DNA of 64,000 nucleotides from Alkalihalobacterium sp048323755. Its GTDB lineage: Bacteria > Bacillota > Bacilli > Bacillales > Bacillaceae_F. Each line of letters begins with the position of its first letter. The stretch's first letter is position 1. The notes beneath the pieces were generated by a model. That model saw nothing but the letters and a program-made list of their open reading frames with translations. It was not told the origin of the DNA and ran no database searches. The translations under genes and the position numbers were made by a program. This document shows positions 52,214 through 61,967 of the stretch, one piece after another. The stretch covers positions 124,001 to 188,000 of the forward strand of contig NZ_JBLWFS010000004.1 of assembly GCF_048323755.1 (NCBI RefSeq). Direction: 5' to 3'.

Positions 52214-52254
52214 AAGGGATTGACATGAAGCATGTTTCATAGTCAATCCCTATT
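52214..52254. terminator. Hairpin between coat-like gene and sat
   Basis: AGGGATTGAC / GTCAATCCCT with a 17-nt loop; only weak T runs. Probably terminates both sides. Confidence 0.55.
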
Positions 52255-52260
52255 AACAAT

Positions 52261-53406
52261 TTATTTTTTCATTCCCTTAATTAATACTTGAATTACTTCA
52301 GGTCGACTAAATTGTGGTGGGGGGGTAACACCGTTTCGTAACATTTCTCGTACTTTTGTTCCCGATAAGTGAAGGTGGTCTTCTTTTGGATGTGGACATG
52401 TTTTGCTAGAAGCCATGTTTCCGCATGTTGTACAATAAAAACTATGTTCAAAACATAAGATGTTAATGCCGATGTCTTTAGGCTTAAATTGCTTAAAAAT
52501 TTCTTGGGCATCATACGTTCCATAATAATCTCCAACCCCTGCATGGTCGCGTCCAACGATAAAATGAGTACATCCGTAATTTTTTCTAACAAGGGCATGA
52601 AAGATCGCTTCTTTCGGTCCAGCATATCGCATCGCAGCTGGGAATACCGATAAAAATACTCGTTCGTCTGGATAATAATTTTTTAATAGAACTTCATAGC
52701 TTTCCATTCTAACGTCAGCTGCAATATCATCTGATTTCGTTTCTCCTACAAGCGGATTGAGAAATAGTCCATCGACTGTTTCAAGAGCGCATTTTTGAAT
52801 ATATTCATGTGCTCTATGAACGGGGTTTCTCGTCTGGAATCCGACAACGGTTTTCCATCCTTTCTGATCAAATGCTTTCCTCGTTTCCATAGGAGAATTG
52901 AAGTAAGACGAGAAACTATTATTTTTTGGTGGAAGTTTGGTTAAGGTGATAGGTCCAGCTACATAAACATTAGGTCGATCCAATAATTTCTTTACGCCTG
53001 GATGTTTCGTATCAGTTGTTTGATAAACGAGTTTAGCTTCTAATAATTTGTCTGGAACGTATATTTCTTGCACTTTTAGTACCCCGTAAACTGTATTCTT
53101 ATAGGTTAATTTAATATTCTCTCCTAAATTTAAATGTTTTGCTACATTTTCATGCACAGGTAAAGTAACAGGGATACTCCAAACGAAGCCATTTTTTAGT
53201 TTCATATTATATAAAATAGATTTATAATCTTCTTTGCCAAGAAAACCAGTTAATGGACTAAATGCCCCATTCGCAATTAACTCCATATCAGACAACGCCA
53301 TAATATCAATTTCAATTTCACTTGTAAGTGATGAATGGTCATAGTTTAAATCTATCTTATTAACAAGAAGTCCACCGTGGGGAATACTAAGTGTCAAAAC
53401 TGTCAC
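52261..53406 (-). CDS. sat: Sulfate adenylyltransferase
   Basis: A 381-residue ATP sulfurylase (homomeric type) that makes APS from sulfate and ATP. The ATP-binding HxxH is in QTRNPVHRAHEY and the downstream GRDHAGVGDYYG is diagnostic. Length is as usual. The ATG overlaps the cysC stop (ATGA), so translation is coupled. It is the last gene of an SLC13-cysC-sat operon on the minus strand. There is no PAPS reductase or sulfite reductase in the window, unlike in the B. subtilis cysH operon. Confidence 0.95.
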   Translation of the reverse strand: MTVLTLSIPHGGLLVNKIDLNYDHSSLTSEIEIDIMALSDMELIANGAFSPLTGFLGKEDYKSILYNMKLKNGFVWSIPVTLPVHENVAKHLNLGENIKLTYKNTVYGVLKVQEIYVPDKLLEAKLVYQTTDTKHPGVKKLLDRPNVYVAGPITLTKLPPKNNSFSSYFNSPMETRKAFDQKGWKTVVGFQTRNPVHRAHEYIQKCALETVDGLFLNPLVGETKSDDIAADVRMESYEVLLKNYYPDERVFLSVFPAAMRYAGPKEAIFHALVRKNYGCTHFIVGRDHAGVGDYYGTYDAQEIFKQFKPKDIGINILCFEHSFYCTTCGNMASSKTCPHPKEDHLHLSGTKVREMLRNGVTPPPQFSRPEVIQVLIKGMKK

Positions 53407-54026
53407 ACCTCTTCTCTCAAGTGTATTTTATTTTTAAGATATGATTGAATTTCTTGTACAGATTCTTTTACAGACATAACTGTTGTATCAATCGTAATCT
53501 CTGGATTTTGTGGTTCTTCATATGGTTGGCTGATTCCAGTAAACTGTTTAATTTCTCCAAGGCGTGCTCTTTTATATAACCCTTTAGGATCACGTTTTTC
53601 ACATTCCTGCAGTGAACATTTTACGTAAACTTCAACAAATTCTTCAGGTTCGAAAAGTTTCCTGGCCTGCTCGCGATCAGCTGCATAAGGTGATATGAGT
53701 GCAGCAAGCACGACTACACCAGCATCAACAAACAATTTGCCAACTTCAGCTGTGCGTCTTACATTTTCTTTTCGATCTTCTTCAGTAAATGTAAGGTTCC
53801 GATTGATTCCATGCCGGAGGTTGTCACCATCTAATAAATATACACTGCTACCGTCTTTATACAATTCGTGTTGAAGTGCGTTAGCGATAGTTGACTTTCC
53901 AGAACCAGATAGTCCTGTGAACCAGATCATTAAGCTTTTATGGCCATGTAGTTTTTGCCGATCTTCTTTAGTTATATCAGACTGATGCCATACAATATTT
54001 GAAGTTTCATTTTTGTTGTCTTCCAT
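53403..54026 (-). CDS. cysC: Adenylyl-sulfate kinase
   Basis: A 207-residue APS kinase that phosphorylates APS to PAPS. Walker A is GLSGSGKST, followed by DGDNLRHGINRNLTF and the ISPYAADREQAR segment, all diagnostic. ATG 54026 follows AAGGGAG; an earlier in-frame start in the SLC13 gene is not supported. It overlaps sat. PAPS is either reduced for cysteine or used as a sulfate donor. No reductase gene is near. Confidence 0.95.
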   Translation of the reverse strand: MEDNKNETSNIVWHQSDITKEDRQKLHGHKSLMIWFTGLSGSGKSTIANALQHELYKDGSSVYLLDGDNLRHGINRNLTFTEEDRKENVRRTAEVGKLFVDAGVVVLAALISPYAADREQARKLFEPEEFVEVYVKCSLQECEKRDPKGLYKRARLGEIKQFTGISQPYEEPQNPEITIDTTVMSVKESVQEIQSYLKNKIHLREEV

Positions 54027-54061
54027 TTTTAAAGCTCCCTTCTTCTTAAATAACTTCCTGT

Positions 54062-55831
54062 TTATCCCCATATAAATACAGATAGAAGAACAGTAGTAAT
54101 CATGCAAAGAAGACTTAGTGGAAAGCCTACTCTAAAAAAGTCAGTAAATCGGTATCCACCAGGTCCGTAAACTAATAAATTGGTTTGATAGCCTATCGGG
54201 GTAATAAAACTACAGGAGGCAGCAATAGCGATTATCATTGAAAATAGTTCAGGGTTATACCCTAGTTGAATAGCTAATGAGTATCCAATTGGAAAAATGA
54301 GAGCGGCGGCAGCAATATTGCTAATAATTTCTGTTAGCACTAAGGTTGAAAAGTATAGTAAAAAGCAAAGGATCATCAGATTTATTGGATTTTCAAAGCT
54401 TAATAAGCTCGTTAAAAAAGTCGGTAAACCAGCGTTTTCTACCGCCTTTGCAATTCCAATGGCTGAAGCGATAAGAACTAAAATTCCCCAATCTATCGCT
54501 TTTTTTGCTTCTGACGTTGTTATCGATTTGGTTATTGTTAAAATAATTATTCCGAGTAAGGCTGCTTGAAGGATAGAAACGATTTGAAAAGCAGCTAAAG
54601 CAATGACAAAGATTACGGTTGGAATAATGATCTTGGATTTACCACTGCTAATTGGTTCCTCGGTTTCGACCCCAGATACAAGGTAAAAATCACGAGAATT
54701 TGACCAAGTTTTAATAAAATCCTGTCCCGCTAAAAGCAGAAGTGTATCACCCGGTCTAATAGTCATATTTCCAATTCCGGAAGTAATATGCTGATTATTT
54801 CTTCGAATAGCAACAATAGCAGAGTTATACTGTGCTCTAAAATTTGAATTCTTTATCTTTTTACTAACTAACGGAGAAGAGTGAGAAACTACAACTTCAA
54901 CTAGATTAGACTTGTTGTGTTGCGCCATACTGCTTGTTCCTTCCTTTACAGTGGGGAGTTCTAATCCTTTTAAGTTAAGCAATTTTAAGATGCTTTCTAC
55001 ATTCCCAGAAAAAATAAGTGAGTCATTTTCTTGGATCATTTCATAATTAGAAACTGGTGTAATTGTACTATTGTTACGAATGATTTGTACTAAAAAAATA
55101 TCATGTAATGCTCTTAAATTTACGTCCTTTACTGCTTTTCCAATCCATAACGAATTACTGATTACTTTAACTTCGACTGTGTAATCTTTTCGTATTGATT
55201 GATAAGCTTCGATCAAGTCTTTGTTATTAGGTAGTTTTTTTTGACCATAAAAAATCATATAGAATAAGCTGACTATAAATAATGGGATACCAATTAGTGA
55301 GAATTGAAACATTGAAAATCCTGGATGTCCATTTTGCTGTAGCAGTCCATGAATGAGTAAATTTGTTGAAGTTCCAATTAATGTAACGGTTCCTCCAATG
55401 ATTGCGGCATAAGAGAGTGGAATTAAAAGCTTAGAAGGTGATATTTTGTGTTGAATTCCCCATTTATGAACGATAGGAGTTAGCATAGCTACAATCGGTG
55501 TATTGTTCATAAAAGCTGATAGGAAAGATACCGGAAACATGATTTTAATGAGGACGATTGAAAGCTTTTTATTTTTCCCTAAGATACGTGTTAAGAGCTT
55601 AGGAACAATACCGCATTTTTGTACAGCGAAGGCAATAACCATTAATAGGGCAATAGTATGGACGGCTGGGTTCGCAAAACCTTGAAATGCCTCATCGATA
55701 GAGAGTACTCCTAATACAATAAGTAAAGAGAAAGCTGTAAAAACAGTTAGTTCGGGTGTAAACCACTCTTTGATTAAGCTTAGAAACATTAAAAATAAGA
55801 CAATACTGACTGTAATTGCAGCAAAGGACAT
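54062..55831 (-). CDS. SLC13-family permease with RCK_C domains (sulfate importer)
   Basis: A 589-residue DASS/SLC13 transporter. Eleven or so membrane segments are split by two RCK_C (TrkA-C) domains in the central loop (about residues 205-380). The SNT motifs appear in MNNTPIVAM with IGTSTNLLIHG, and the second half has ...ITPIGYQTNLLVYGPGGY. Position directly before cysC and sat points to sulfate uptake. ATG 55831 follows TGGAG. A sigma-K-like site may lie upstream. The 36-nt gap to cysC makes an operon likely. Confidence 0.88.
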   Translation of the reverse strand: MSFAAITVSIVLFLMFLSLIKEWFTPELTVFTAFSLLIVLGVLSIDEAFQGFANPAVHTIALLMVIAFAVQKCGIVPKLLTRILGKNKKLSIVLIKIMFPVSFLSAFMNNTPIVAMLTPIVHKWGIQHKISPSKLLIPLSYAAIIGGTVTLIGTSTNLLIHGLLQQNGHPGFSMFQFSLIGIPLFIVSLFYMIFYGQKKLPNNKDLIEAYQSIRKDYTVEVKVISNSLWIGKAVKDVNLRALHDIFLVQIIRNNSTITPVSNYEMIQENDSLIFSGNVESILKLLNLKGLELPTVKEGTSSMAQHNKSNLVEVVVSHSSPLVSKKIKNSNFRAQYNSAIVAIRRNNQHITSGIGNMTIRPGDTLLLLAGQDFIKTWSNSRDFYLVSGVETEEPISSGKSKIIIPTVIFVIALAAFQIVSILQAALLGIIILTITKSITTSEAKKAIDWGILVLIASAIGIAKAVENAGLPTFLTSLLSFENPINLMILCFLLYFSTLVLTEIISNIAAAALIFPIGYSLAIQLGYNPELFSMIIAIAASCSFITPIGYQTNLLVYGPGGYRFTDFFRVGFPLSLLCMITTVLLSVFIWG

Positions 55832-55866
55832 AATAACACTCCACATTCATTTATACATATAGTTTA

Positions 55867-55894
55867 TTTAGTATGTAACAGTTGGTGTATTTGT
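55867..55894 (-). promoter_or_regulatory. Possible sigma-K-like promoter of the sulfate operon
   Basis: On the minus strand GGAC, 17 nt, then CATACTAAA, one base short of the sigma-K -10 pattern (CATAnnnTA). It lies 36 nt before the SLC13 start codon. Weak evidence. Confidence 0.35.
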
Positions 55895-56051
55895 CCCGTC
55901 TGGTGCCTATATAGATAAAATAAAATGGTTTTTGCTACTTTCAAAGTTTACAAAACAGTGATTGAAAAATTTTCTAGTAAATTAACAATTCATGGCGAGC
56001 ATAAAACAACGTAAATAAACAATATGATTTTTAAAACAGCTTTTATTTAAG

Positions 56052-56087
56052 CTAAAAAGGTTTAGGAAGTGAAAACCTAAACCTTAT
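56052..56087 (-). terminator. Terminator of the ytcABC-like operon
   Basis: AAGGTTTAGG / CCTAAACCTT with a 9-nt loop; TTTTT on the minus strand. It overlaps the stop codon of the glycosyltransferase gene. Confidence 0.8.
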
Positions 56088-57256
56088 TGAGTTTTAGATG
56101 ATTGGGTTAATTCCGGATTGGTGTCCTTAAATGTTTGATAAACTGCTTCTATCCGTTTAACAGTGTGTTTGTATTGAAAGTTTTCTTCGACGAGTAATCT
56201 ACCATTCACGGCAAGCTTTGAAGCATGTCTAGGATTGGATAAATAGTAATCGATCGCATCTGAAAACGCCTCTGAATGATTGTAATCGTCAATAACGTAT
56301 CCATTTTTTAAGTGGCTAATAACTTCTGTATTACCACCTCGGTTTGTTGTAATAATTGGAAGCCCAGCGGCCATCGCTTCATAATGAACTCTTGCTAGCG
56401 GTTCCTCCCATTGTGAACTACATACAAATAGATCTGCTATAAGGAAAAACTTTGAAATTTCCTGCGCAGGAATAAATCTTGTAAATATTACCTTATCTTT
56501 GAGAGGCTTTGCTAGTTGATGGAGGTATTGAACATAATGATTTAGTGAATTGTCACTAAACCATTTTCCACCAGCAATGACCAAAACGGCATCAGGATGT
56601 TTTTTTAGTAGAGTTTTCATTGATTGAATGAGGAGATGTGGTCCCTTCGATTTACAAAGTCGCCCCGCAAATAAAATGACTTTTTTGTTTTCAACCCCAT
56701 ATTTTTGACGATAGTGTTGCCGGATGGGGTGAATATGAGAAGCCCATATCGGTGAAAATTCATCTAAGTTTACACCAGAGTATGCAACGGTTGTCTTTCC
56801 TTGAGCTTCAGGAAACCTTTTTATCACTTTTCCCTTAATGAAATCACTGATTGTAAAGATATGGTCGCATGCTTTGATTACTTTATTTCCTAAATCCATA
56901 GAAATTTTTTCTTCACGCATTACATCGTTATGGAGGCTAAGAATAAACTTACTTTTAGAAGCAACTTCTTTATAATGGAGAATGGCTTTTGGGCGATTGA
57001 ATACTTGAATAATATCAAATTGTGATTTGGCTAAATATCTTTTTACTTCCCGTATATAATATTTATACTGTACTCGAATAAAGTGAATACTATTCTTTGT
57101 TTCAAAAGTTGGTAAAGTAGTATCAGATACTGAAAATATGGTTATTTCATTATTTTTACTTAACAATGGCACAATTCCATCAACTAACACTTGAATGGCT
57201 CCACCTTTTATTGCAGGAGAAGGAAGATTTTCAGAACATATAAAAGCAATTTTCAT
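56084..57256 (-). CDS. GT4 glycosyltransferase (YtcC-like, CotSA paralogue)
   Basis: A 390-residue glycosyltransferase with the same layout as the CotSA-like protein (KGGAIQVLVDGIVPLLSKNN at the start, FAGRLCKSKGPHLL, E-x7-E in EPLARVHYEAMAAG). It has no acidic tail. It is the last gene of a minus-strand operon with UDP-glucose dehydrogenase and an epimerase; B. subtilis ytcABC, needed for spore-coat polysaccharide, has the same order. ATG 57256 overlaps the stop of the epimerase gene. Confidence 0.85.
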   Translation of the reverse strand: MKIAFICSENLPSPAIKGGAIQVLVDGIVPLLSKNNEITIFSVSDTTLPTFETKNSIHFIRVQYKYYIREVKRYLAKSQFDIIQVFNRPKAILHYKEVASKSKFILSLHNDVMREEKISMDLGNKVIKACDHIFTISDFIKGKVIKRFPEAQGKTTVAYSGVNLDEFSPIWASHIHPIRQHYRQKYGVENKKVILFAGRLCKSKGPHLLIQSMKTLLKKHPDAVLVIAGGKWFSDNSLNHYVQYLHQLAKPLKDKVIFTRFIPAQEISKFFLIADLFVCSSQWEEPLARVHYEAMAAGLPIITTNRGGNTEVISHLKNGYVIDDYNHSEAFSDAIDYYLSNPRHASKLAVNGRLLVEENFQYKHTVKRIEAVYQTFKDTNPELTQSSKTQ

Positions 57257-58212
57257 CAATCCACCTCCCCGTATAGTAGTTTGAGATCATCAATTTCTTT
57301 TTGCAACCCTGCTTTTAATGTAGTTTTAGGTTCGTAATGGAGAATTTCTTGCGCTTTAGAAATATCAGCCCATGTATGTTTCGGTTCCCCACGTGTAGTA
57401 CCGGTTATTTGTATGTTAGCTTTTTTTTGTAGAAGTTCTTCAAGAATTGAAATAGTGTCTAACACTGAAGCTCGTTCTGTACCACCAATGTTAATCGTTT
57501 CACCAATAACTGTATTTTTCGTATAGAGTACGGCTGCTGTTCCCTTTACACAATCAGAAATAAATGTAAAGTCCCGCGTTTGTTTTCCATCCCCGTAAAC
57601 TTGAATAGGTTCGTTTAACAGCATCCTTTTAATAAAGCGGTGAAAGGCCATATCAGGTCGTTGCCGTGGTCCATAGACAGTAAAATACCTTAAAATAACA
57701 ATCGGAATACTATCATTTTCTTGGTAAACTTTACACAAGTACTCTCCTGTTAGTTTCGTTACACCATAGGGTGATAAGGGGGCACAGCTTGAATCTTCTG
57801 TTACCTTTCCTGTTTTATCACCGTAAGCAGAGGAAGTGGAAGCATAAATGAATTTCTTAATGGGTAATGTACGACATGCCTCTAACAACCGCTGAGTCAC
57901 ATTGATATTATAGTCAACATAGGTTTTGAAGTCTTCACCCCAGCTTGATCTTACCCCAGGCATTCCAGCTAAATGATAAACAACATCGACATCGTTTAAA
58001 TAATCACTCCAATTAATATAGAGTAAATCTTCTTTTACAAATTGGAAGCGTGGGTGGTTTATGAGGTTCGTTAGATTACGCAGTTTTATAGAATGGTTTG
58101 TAAATCCTAAAAAACCATCGACACCAATGACATCATTTGTTTTATCAGATAAAAGATATTCACAGAGGTGTGAACCGATAAATCCGGCTGCCCCAGTTAC
58201 TAAGATTTTCAT
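57256..58212 (-). CDS. UDP-sugar epimerase/dehydratase (YtcB-like)
   Basis: A 318-residue extended short-chain dehydrogenase: TGAAGFIGSH, STSSAYG, YGVTK (catalytic Tyr-Lys) and GPRQRPDMAF, close to UDP-glucuronate or UDP-glucose 4-epimerases. Downstream of UDP-glucose dehydrogenase, it probably acts on UDP-glucuronate, giving UDP-galacturonate. Overlaps both neighbours by 3-4 nt (ATGA), so the operon is translationally coupled. Confidence 0.87.
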   Translation of the reverse strand: MKILVTGAAGFIGSHLCEYLLSDKTNDVIGVDGFLGFTNHSIKLRNLTNLINHPRFQFVKEDLLYINWSDYLNDVDVVYHLAGMPGVRSSWGEDFKTYVDYNINVTQRLLEACRTLPIKKFIYASTSSAYGDKTGKVTEDSSCAPLSPYGVTKLTGEYLCKVYQENDSIPIVILRYFTVYGPRQRPDMAFHRFIKRMLLNEPIQVYGDGKQTRDFTFISDCVKGTAAVLYTKNTVIGETINIGGTERASVLDTISILEELLQKKANIQITGTTRGEPKHTWADISKAQEILHYEPKTTLKAGLQKEIDDLKLLYGEVD

Positions 58213-59489
58213 AATTGCCCCACCCCTAGATAGTGAAGATCAACATGTCTAACCGTCTTTGGATCAATGACATTACGGCCGTCTAGAACGACGTTTCCTT
58301 TCATTTCTTTTTGGACCTTTGACCAGTCTGCTGACTTAAATTCATTCCATTCAGTGGCAACGATTAGAATATCTGATTGTTTAACAGAATCATAAGCGTT
58401 CGAATGACAGATAATTTCAGGATGTTCTAACTTAACAACAGGATCGTAAGCTTGAATGGTTGCACCTTCTTCTAGTAATTTTTCTATTAAGCGAATTGAA
58501 GCTGAATAGCGAATATCATCGGTATTAGGTTTAAAAGAGAGTCCCCAAACGGTAATTTTTTTACAAGAAAGGTCAGGTACCACCGTTTTTAATTTGTTAA
58601 CATAGATATCAATTTGCGTGTCATTAACCTTTTGTACAGAGGTCATTAATTCGGGATGAATGTCTTTCTTTTTTGCTGCATATACAAGCCCTTGTAAGTC
58701 CTTTGGAAAACATGATCCACCGTAACCTAATCCAGATCTTAGGAAAAGTGGGCCAATCCTTGGATCAGTCCCAAGACCTAAAGCAACATCTGATACATTC
58801 ACTTCATATGCATCACAAATTCGGGCCATTTCATTGATAAACGAAATCTTTGTAGCTAAAAACGCATTAGAAGCATATTTAATCATCTCTGCACCCGATA
58901 AACTTGTCACAATATAAGGTGCATTTACCCCTTTATAGATTTTTTGCATTACTTGAAGTGGTTCCGGTTTTTTTACTCCAATCACTATCTTATCTGGTTC
59001 GAACATATCTTTTACTGCTGTCCCTTCCCGAAGAAACTCAGGATTTGAAACGACATCAAATAGAGAGGGATCCACGTTTTTTTCTAATAACAGGTGATGA
59101 ATTTTTTCATTTGTTCCAGGTGGTACCGTACTTTTTATAATGATTGTTTTATGGGAAGTTATTGACGTTACTATGTTATCAATTACTGATTCAACATAGG
59201 AGAGGTCAGGGCTGCCATCTTTTAAAGAGGGGGTGCCAACTGTAATGAAAATTATTGGGTTTTTGGAAATTTTTTCTTCTACTTTAGTAGAAAAAGTTAA
59301 ATGGTTATTATCTAGATTTTTGACAATTAGTTCTTCTAAGCCGGGTTCAAAAATAGGGACATTTCCACTTTTTAACCTTTCAATTCTTACTTCGTTTATA
59401 TCAACACAATCCACATGATGGCCACAGTCTGACAAAACAGCTGCAGTTGTTAACCCAACATATCCTGCTCCAACTACACAAATATTCAT
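58209..59489 (-). CDS. ugd: UDP-glucose 6-dehydrogenase (YtcA-like)
   Basis: A 426-residue enzyme that oxidises UDP-glucose to UDP-glucuronate with two NAD. Domains: NAD binding (GAGYVGLTTAAVLSDCGH), TVPPGTNEK, and the catalytic Cys in GYGGSCFPKD. Length is usual for the family (about 430). GAAGGAG precedes the ATG. First gene of the three-gene operon. Spacer 59490-59739 is divergent with the glycosyltransferase operon. Confidence 0.95.
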   Translation of the reverse strand: MNICVVGAGYVGLTTAAVLSDCGHHVDCVDINEVRIERLKSGNVPIFEPGLEELIVKNLDNNHLTFSTKVEEKISKNPIIFITVGTPSLKDGSPDLSYVESVIDNIVTSITSHKTIIIKSTVPPGTNEKIHHLLLEKNVDPSLFDVVSNPEFLREGTAVKDMFEPDKIVIGVKKPEPLQVMQKIYKGVNAPYIVTSLSGAEMIKYASNAFLATKISFINEMARICDAYEVNVSDVALGLGTDPRIGPLFLRSGLGYGGSCFPKDLQGLVYAAKKKDIHPELMTSVQKVNDTQIDIYVNKLKTVVPDLSCKKITVWGLSFKPNTDDIRYSASIRLIEKLLEEGATIQAYDPVVKLEHPEIICHSNAYDSVKQSDILIVATEWNEFKSADWSKVQKEMKGNVVLDGRNVIDPKTVRHVDLHYLGVGQL

Positions 59490-59667
59490 TCCATATCTCC
59501 TTCCAATTGCAAATACGACATTCTAATCTAAGGCTTATATATCGTATTACTGGAACAGGGGAATGCGTGACGATCTCCTATCCAATTCATTAAAAATAGG
59601 TATTGCCCTAGCTGCGTTAGTTATGTTTTAAAAAAACAAATTTCAATGAACTAATTAATTGGTTTAA

Positions 59668-59695
59668 ACATTAATGAAGTTTGTCTCATAACATA
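59668..59695 (+). promoter_or_regulatory. Sigma-K promoter of the plus-strand glycosyltransferase operon
   Basis: ACA near 59668-59670, then 16 nt, then CATAACATA (59687-59695), a full match to the sigma-K pattern AC - 16 nt - CATAnnnTA. It lies about 45 nt upstream of the first gene's start codon. Confidence 0.7.
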
Positions 59696-59739
59696 TACAA
59701 ATCTATAATTAACACTTTGAATTGGAGGTGATAAGTTAC

Positions 59740-60414
59740 ATGGTTTCAATTATTACTTGTACAAAAAGGCCAGAGAGAATAAATGATATATTCGAAAATT
59801 ATGGTCGACAAGTGGTAGAGGAAAAAGAATTAATTATCGTGCTGAATTATGATGAAATAGATATAAAAAAATGGCAGGAAAAAGCGAAACATTATTCAAA
59901 CGTATTTATCTTTCAACTCCCAGCATCTATGAGGTTAGGGGCTTGTTTGAATTATGCAATAGAGAAATCAAATTATGAATGCATTGCAAAATTTGATGAT
60001 GATGATTACTATGCGCCTCATTATTTAACAGAGGCACTTAAGGCAATTTATGAAACTAATTCTGATATGGTGGGGAAAAAAACCTTTTATGCATACATGA
60101 AAAATAAAAAAGCGCTTGTGCTCCATACGATGGGACAACAAACCCTTGCTGGTCCTACTTTAGTATTTAAAAAAAGTATATTTAATAAAGTAAAATTTTC
60201 TAACAAGATTAAAGCAGGTTCTGATCAGAAATTCCAAAGAGAATGTCTAAAGAATGGGTTTAAACTCAACTCAACAAGTCAGTACAATTTTACATTGATA
60301 AGGATAGACCCTAAAGGACATACGTGGAAAATCAACGATGAAGAATTTTTAAGAATTTCAGAATTAGTGACTTATACAGAGGATTATGAGGATTATGTAA
60401 AAAAAGATTTTTGA
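59740..60414 (+). CDS. GT2-type glycosyltransferase, copy 1
   Basis: A 224-residue GT-A glycosyltransferase: VSIITCTKRPERI at the start, and FDDDDYYAP with the metal-binding acidic run. TLAGPTLVFKK follows. No membrane segment. It resembles the gene at 61233 throughout, so they are a tandem duplicate pair. ATG 59740 follows GGAGGTG. Probably adds a sugar to a spore-coat glycan; donor and acceptor unknown. Confidence 0.82.
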   Translation: MVSIITCTKRPERINDIFENYGRQVVEEKELIIVLNYDEIDIKKWQEKAKHYSNVFIFQLPASMRLGACLNYAIEKSNYECIAKFDDDDYYAPHYLTEALKAIYETNSDMVGKKTFYAYMKNKKALVLHTMGQQTLAGPTLVFKKSIFNKVKFSNKIKAGSDQKFQRECLKNGFKLNSTSQYNFTLIRIDPKGHTWKINDEEFLRISELVTYTEDYEDYVKKDF

Positions 60415-60476
60415 TGTTGTTAACCGAGTAAAAATTGAAAATGATATGAAACTTTGAGAAAAAGAGAGGGGTAAAC

Positions 60477-61169
60477 GTGTTAGATGAAGTTTCGGTGTTA
60501 ATTCCTTTTAAACCAAGTAGTGGCATTAGAAGTAAACTTTTTGAGTGGGTATTAAGTTACTATGAAAATGTATTACAAGATGTAGAGATATGTATAGGGG
60601 AGAATGATGAAGAACCCTTTAATAAATCAAAAGCAATTAATACAGCCGCCGCAAAAGCAACAAAAAATATTTTTGTAGTAGTCGATTCCGATATTGTATA
60701 TAATCCACAAATAATAAAGAAATCTGTTCAATTACTTGAGAGTCATGCGTGGGTAATTCCTTTTAATAGGTGTTTAGATATTACTGCAAGGAGTACTGAA
60801 AAACTATTAAATTCGCGTCCTCAATGGCCTTTGCCCATAGAAATAGAGTATAAAGAACGTTTTAACAAAAACGCTTATAAGTCAGTAGGAGGTATGAATA
60901 TCCTGTTACGTAAAGACTTTAATATAGTTAAAGGATTTGATGAGCGATTTAAAGGTTGGGGTAGAGAGGATGACGCATTTAAAAATGCCATGAATACGTT
61001 ATGTGGACCCTATAAAAGAATTGAAGATGAGTATATATACCATTTATGGCATCCCAAAGTGGGAATGAAGGGTAATCCACATTTTTCTTATAATCAACAA
61101 CTATATAGACAATACGTTCGATGTAATGGAAAAGTAAAGAGAATGCAGGCTTTAATTAATAGTCGATAA
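60477..61169 (+). CDS. Galactosyltransferase-type GT (GT7 C-terminal signature)
   Basis: A 230-residue GT-A enzyme. It starts VSVLIPFKPSSGIRS, has VVVDSDIVY (DxD), and the late motif GFDERFKGWGREDDAF, as in beta-1,4-galactosyltransferase-type C-terminal domains. GTG 60477 follows GAGAGGGG. It lies between the two paralogous GT2 genes in the same direction. Specificity is unknown. Confidence 0.8.
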   Translation: MLDEVSVLIPFKPSSGIRSKLFEWVLSYYENVLQDVEICIGENDEEPFNKSKAINTAAAKATKNIFVVVDSDIVYNPQIIKKSVQLLESHAWVIPFNRCLDITARSTEKLLNSRPQWPLPIEIEYKERFNKNAYKSVGGMNILLRKDFNIVKGFDERFKGWGREDDAFKNAMNTLCGPYKRIEDEYIYHLWHPKVGMKGNPHFSYNQQLYRQYVRCNGKVKRMQALINSR

Positions 61170-61232
61170 ATCGTCATTAGTGCATGTATAGATGGAGAAG
61201 GTATTCCTAATTTAATGAAGGGAGTTTTTTTT

Positions 61233-61916
61233 GTGATATCAATTATCACTTGTACAATTAGGCAAGAAAATATTAATCTTGTGTTTGAGAACTATGATCG
61301 ACAAATTTTAAAAGAAAAGGAACTAATAATTATACTTAATAGAGACGAAATGGATATAAACGAGTGGCAGCAAAAAGCGAAACAGTATAAGAATGTGTCT
61401 GTTTTCAAACTACCAAGTGGTGTTCAGTTAGGAGAATGTTTAAATTTTGGAATAGAAAAGTCAAGGTATGATTACATTGCCAAGTTTGATGATGATGACT
61501 ACTATGCCCCTTATTATCTAAAAGAAGCATTAGGAGCTCTTAAAGAAACAAACGCAGACATTGTAGGAAAGCATGCTTTTTTTGCATATATCGAAAGGAC
61601 AAAATCCTTAGTGATCCGGTTTAAAGGACAAAATAAATTTGTTGGTGCAGTTGCTGGCCCAACATTAGTTTTCAAAAAGAATATAACAAAAGATATAAAA
61701 TTTAGAAATGTAACATTAGGTGAAGACCAACTGTTTCAAAAGGATTGTAGAAAAAAGGGTTTTAAAATCTATGCGACGAGCCATTACAATTTCGTGCTTA
61801 TAAGAAAAGACATCCAAGGTCACACTTGGAAAATAGATGAGAGTGAATTTTTAAAGCAAAGTAAGATTGTCACAAAGACAAATAATTATCAGAATTTTGT
61901 TGAAAAGGACCTATAA
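61233..61916 (+). CDS. GT2-type glycosyltransferase, copy 2
   Basis: A 227-residue paralogue of the enzyme at 59740: ISIITCTIRQENI, KFDDDDYYAPYYL and AGPTLVFKKN correspond segment by segment. GTG 61233 is chosen with AAGGGAG 8 nt upstream. Differences in the middle suggest a changed acceptor. Membership in a row of glycosyltransferases points to a repeating-unit glycan. Confidence 0.82.
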   Translation: MISIITCTIRQENINLVFENYDRQILKEKELIIILNRDEMDINEWQQKAKQYKNVSVFKLPSGVQLGECLNFGIEKSRYDYIAKFDDDDYYAPYYLKEALGALKETNADIVGKHAFFAYIERTKSLVIRFKGQNKFVGAVAGPTLVFKKNITKDIKFRNVTLGEDQLFQKDCRKKGFKIYATSHYNFVLIRKDIQGHTWKIDESEFLKQSKIVTKTNNYQNFVEKDL

Positions 61917-61967
61917 CTGTCCTCTACCATTTATTATCTTTAAGTAGAAAAGAAAGGTGTGATATAT

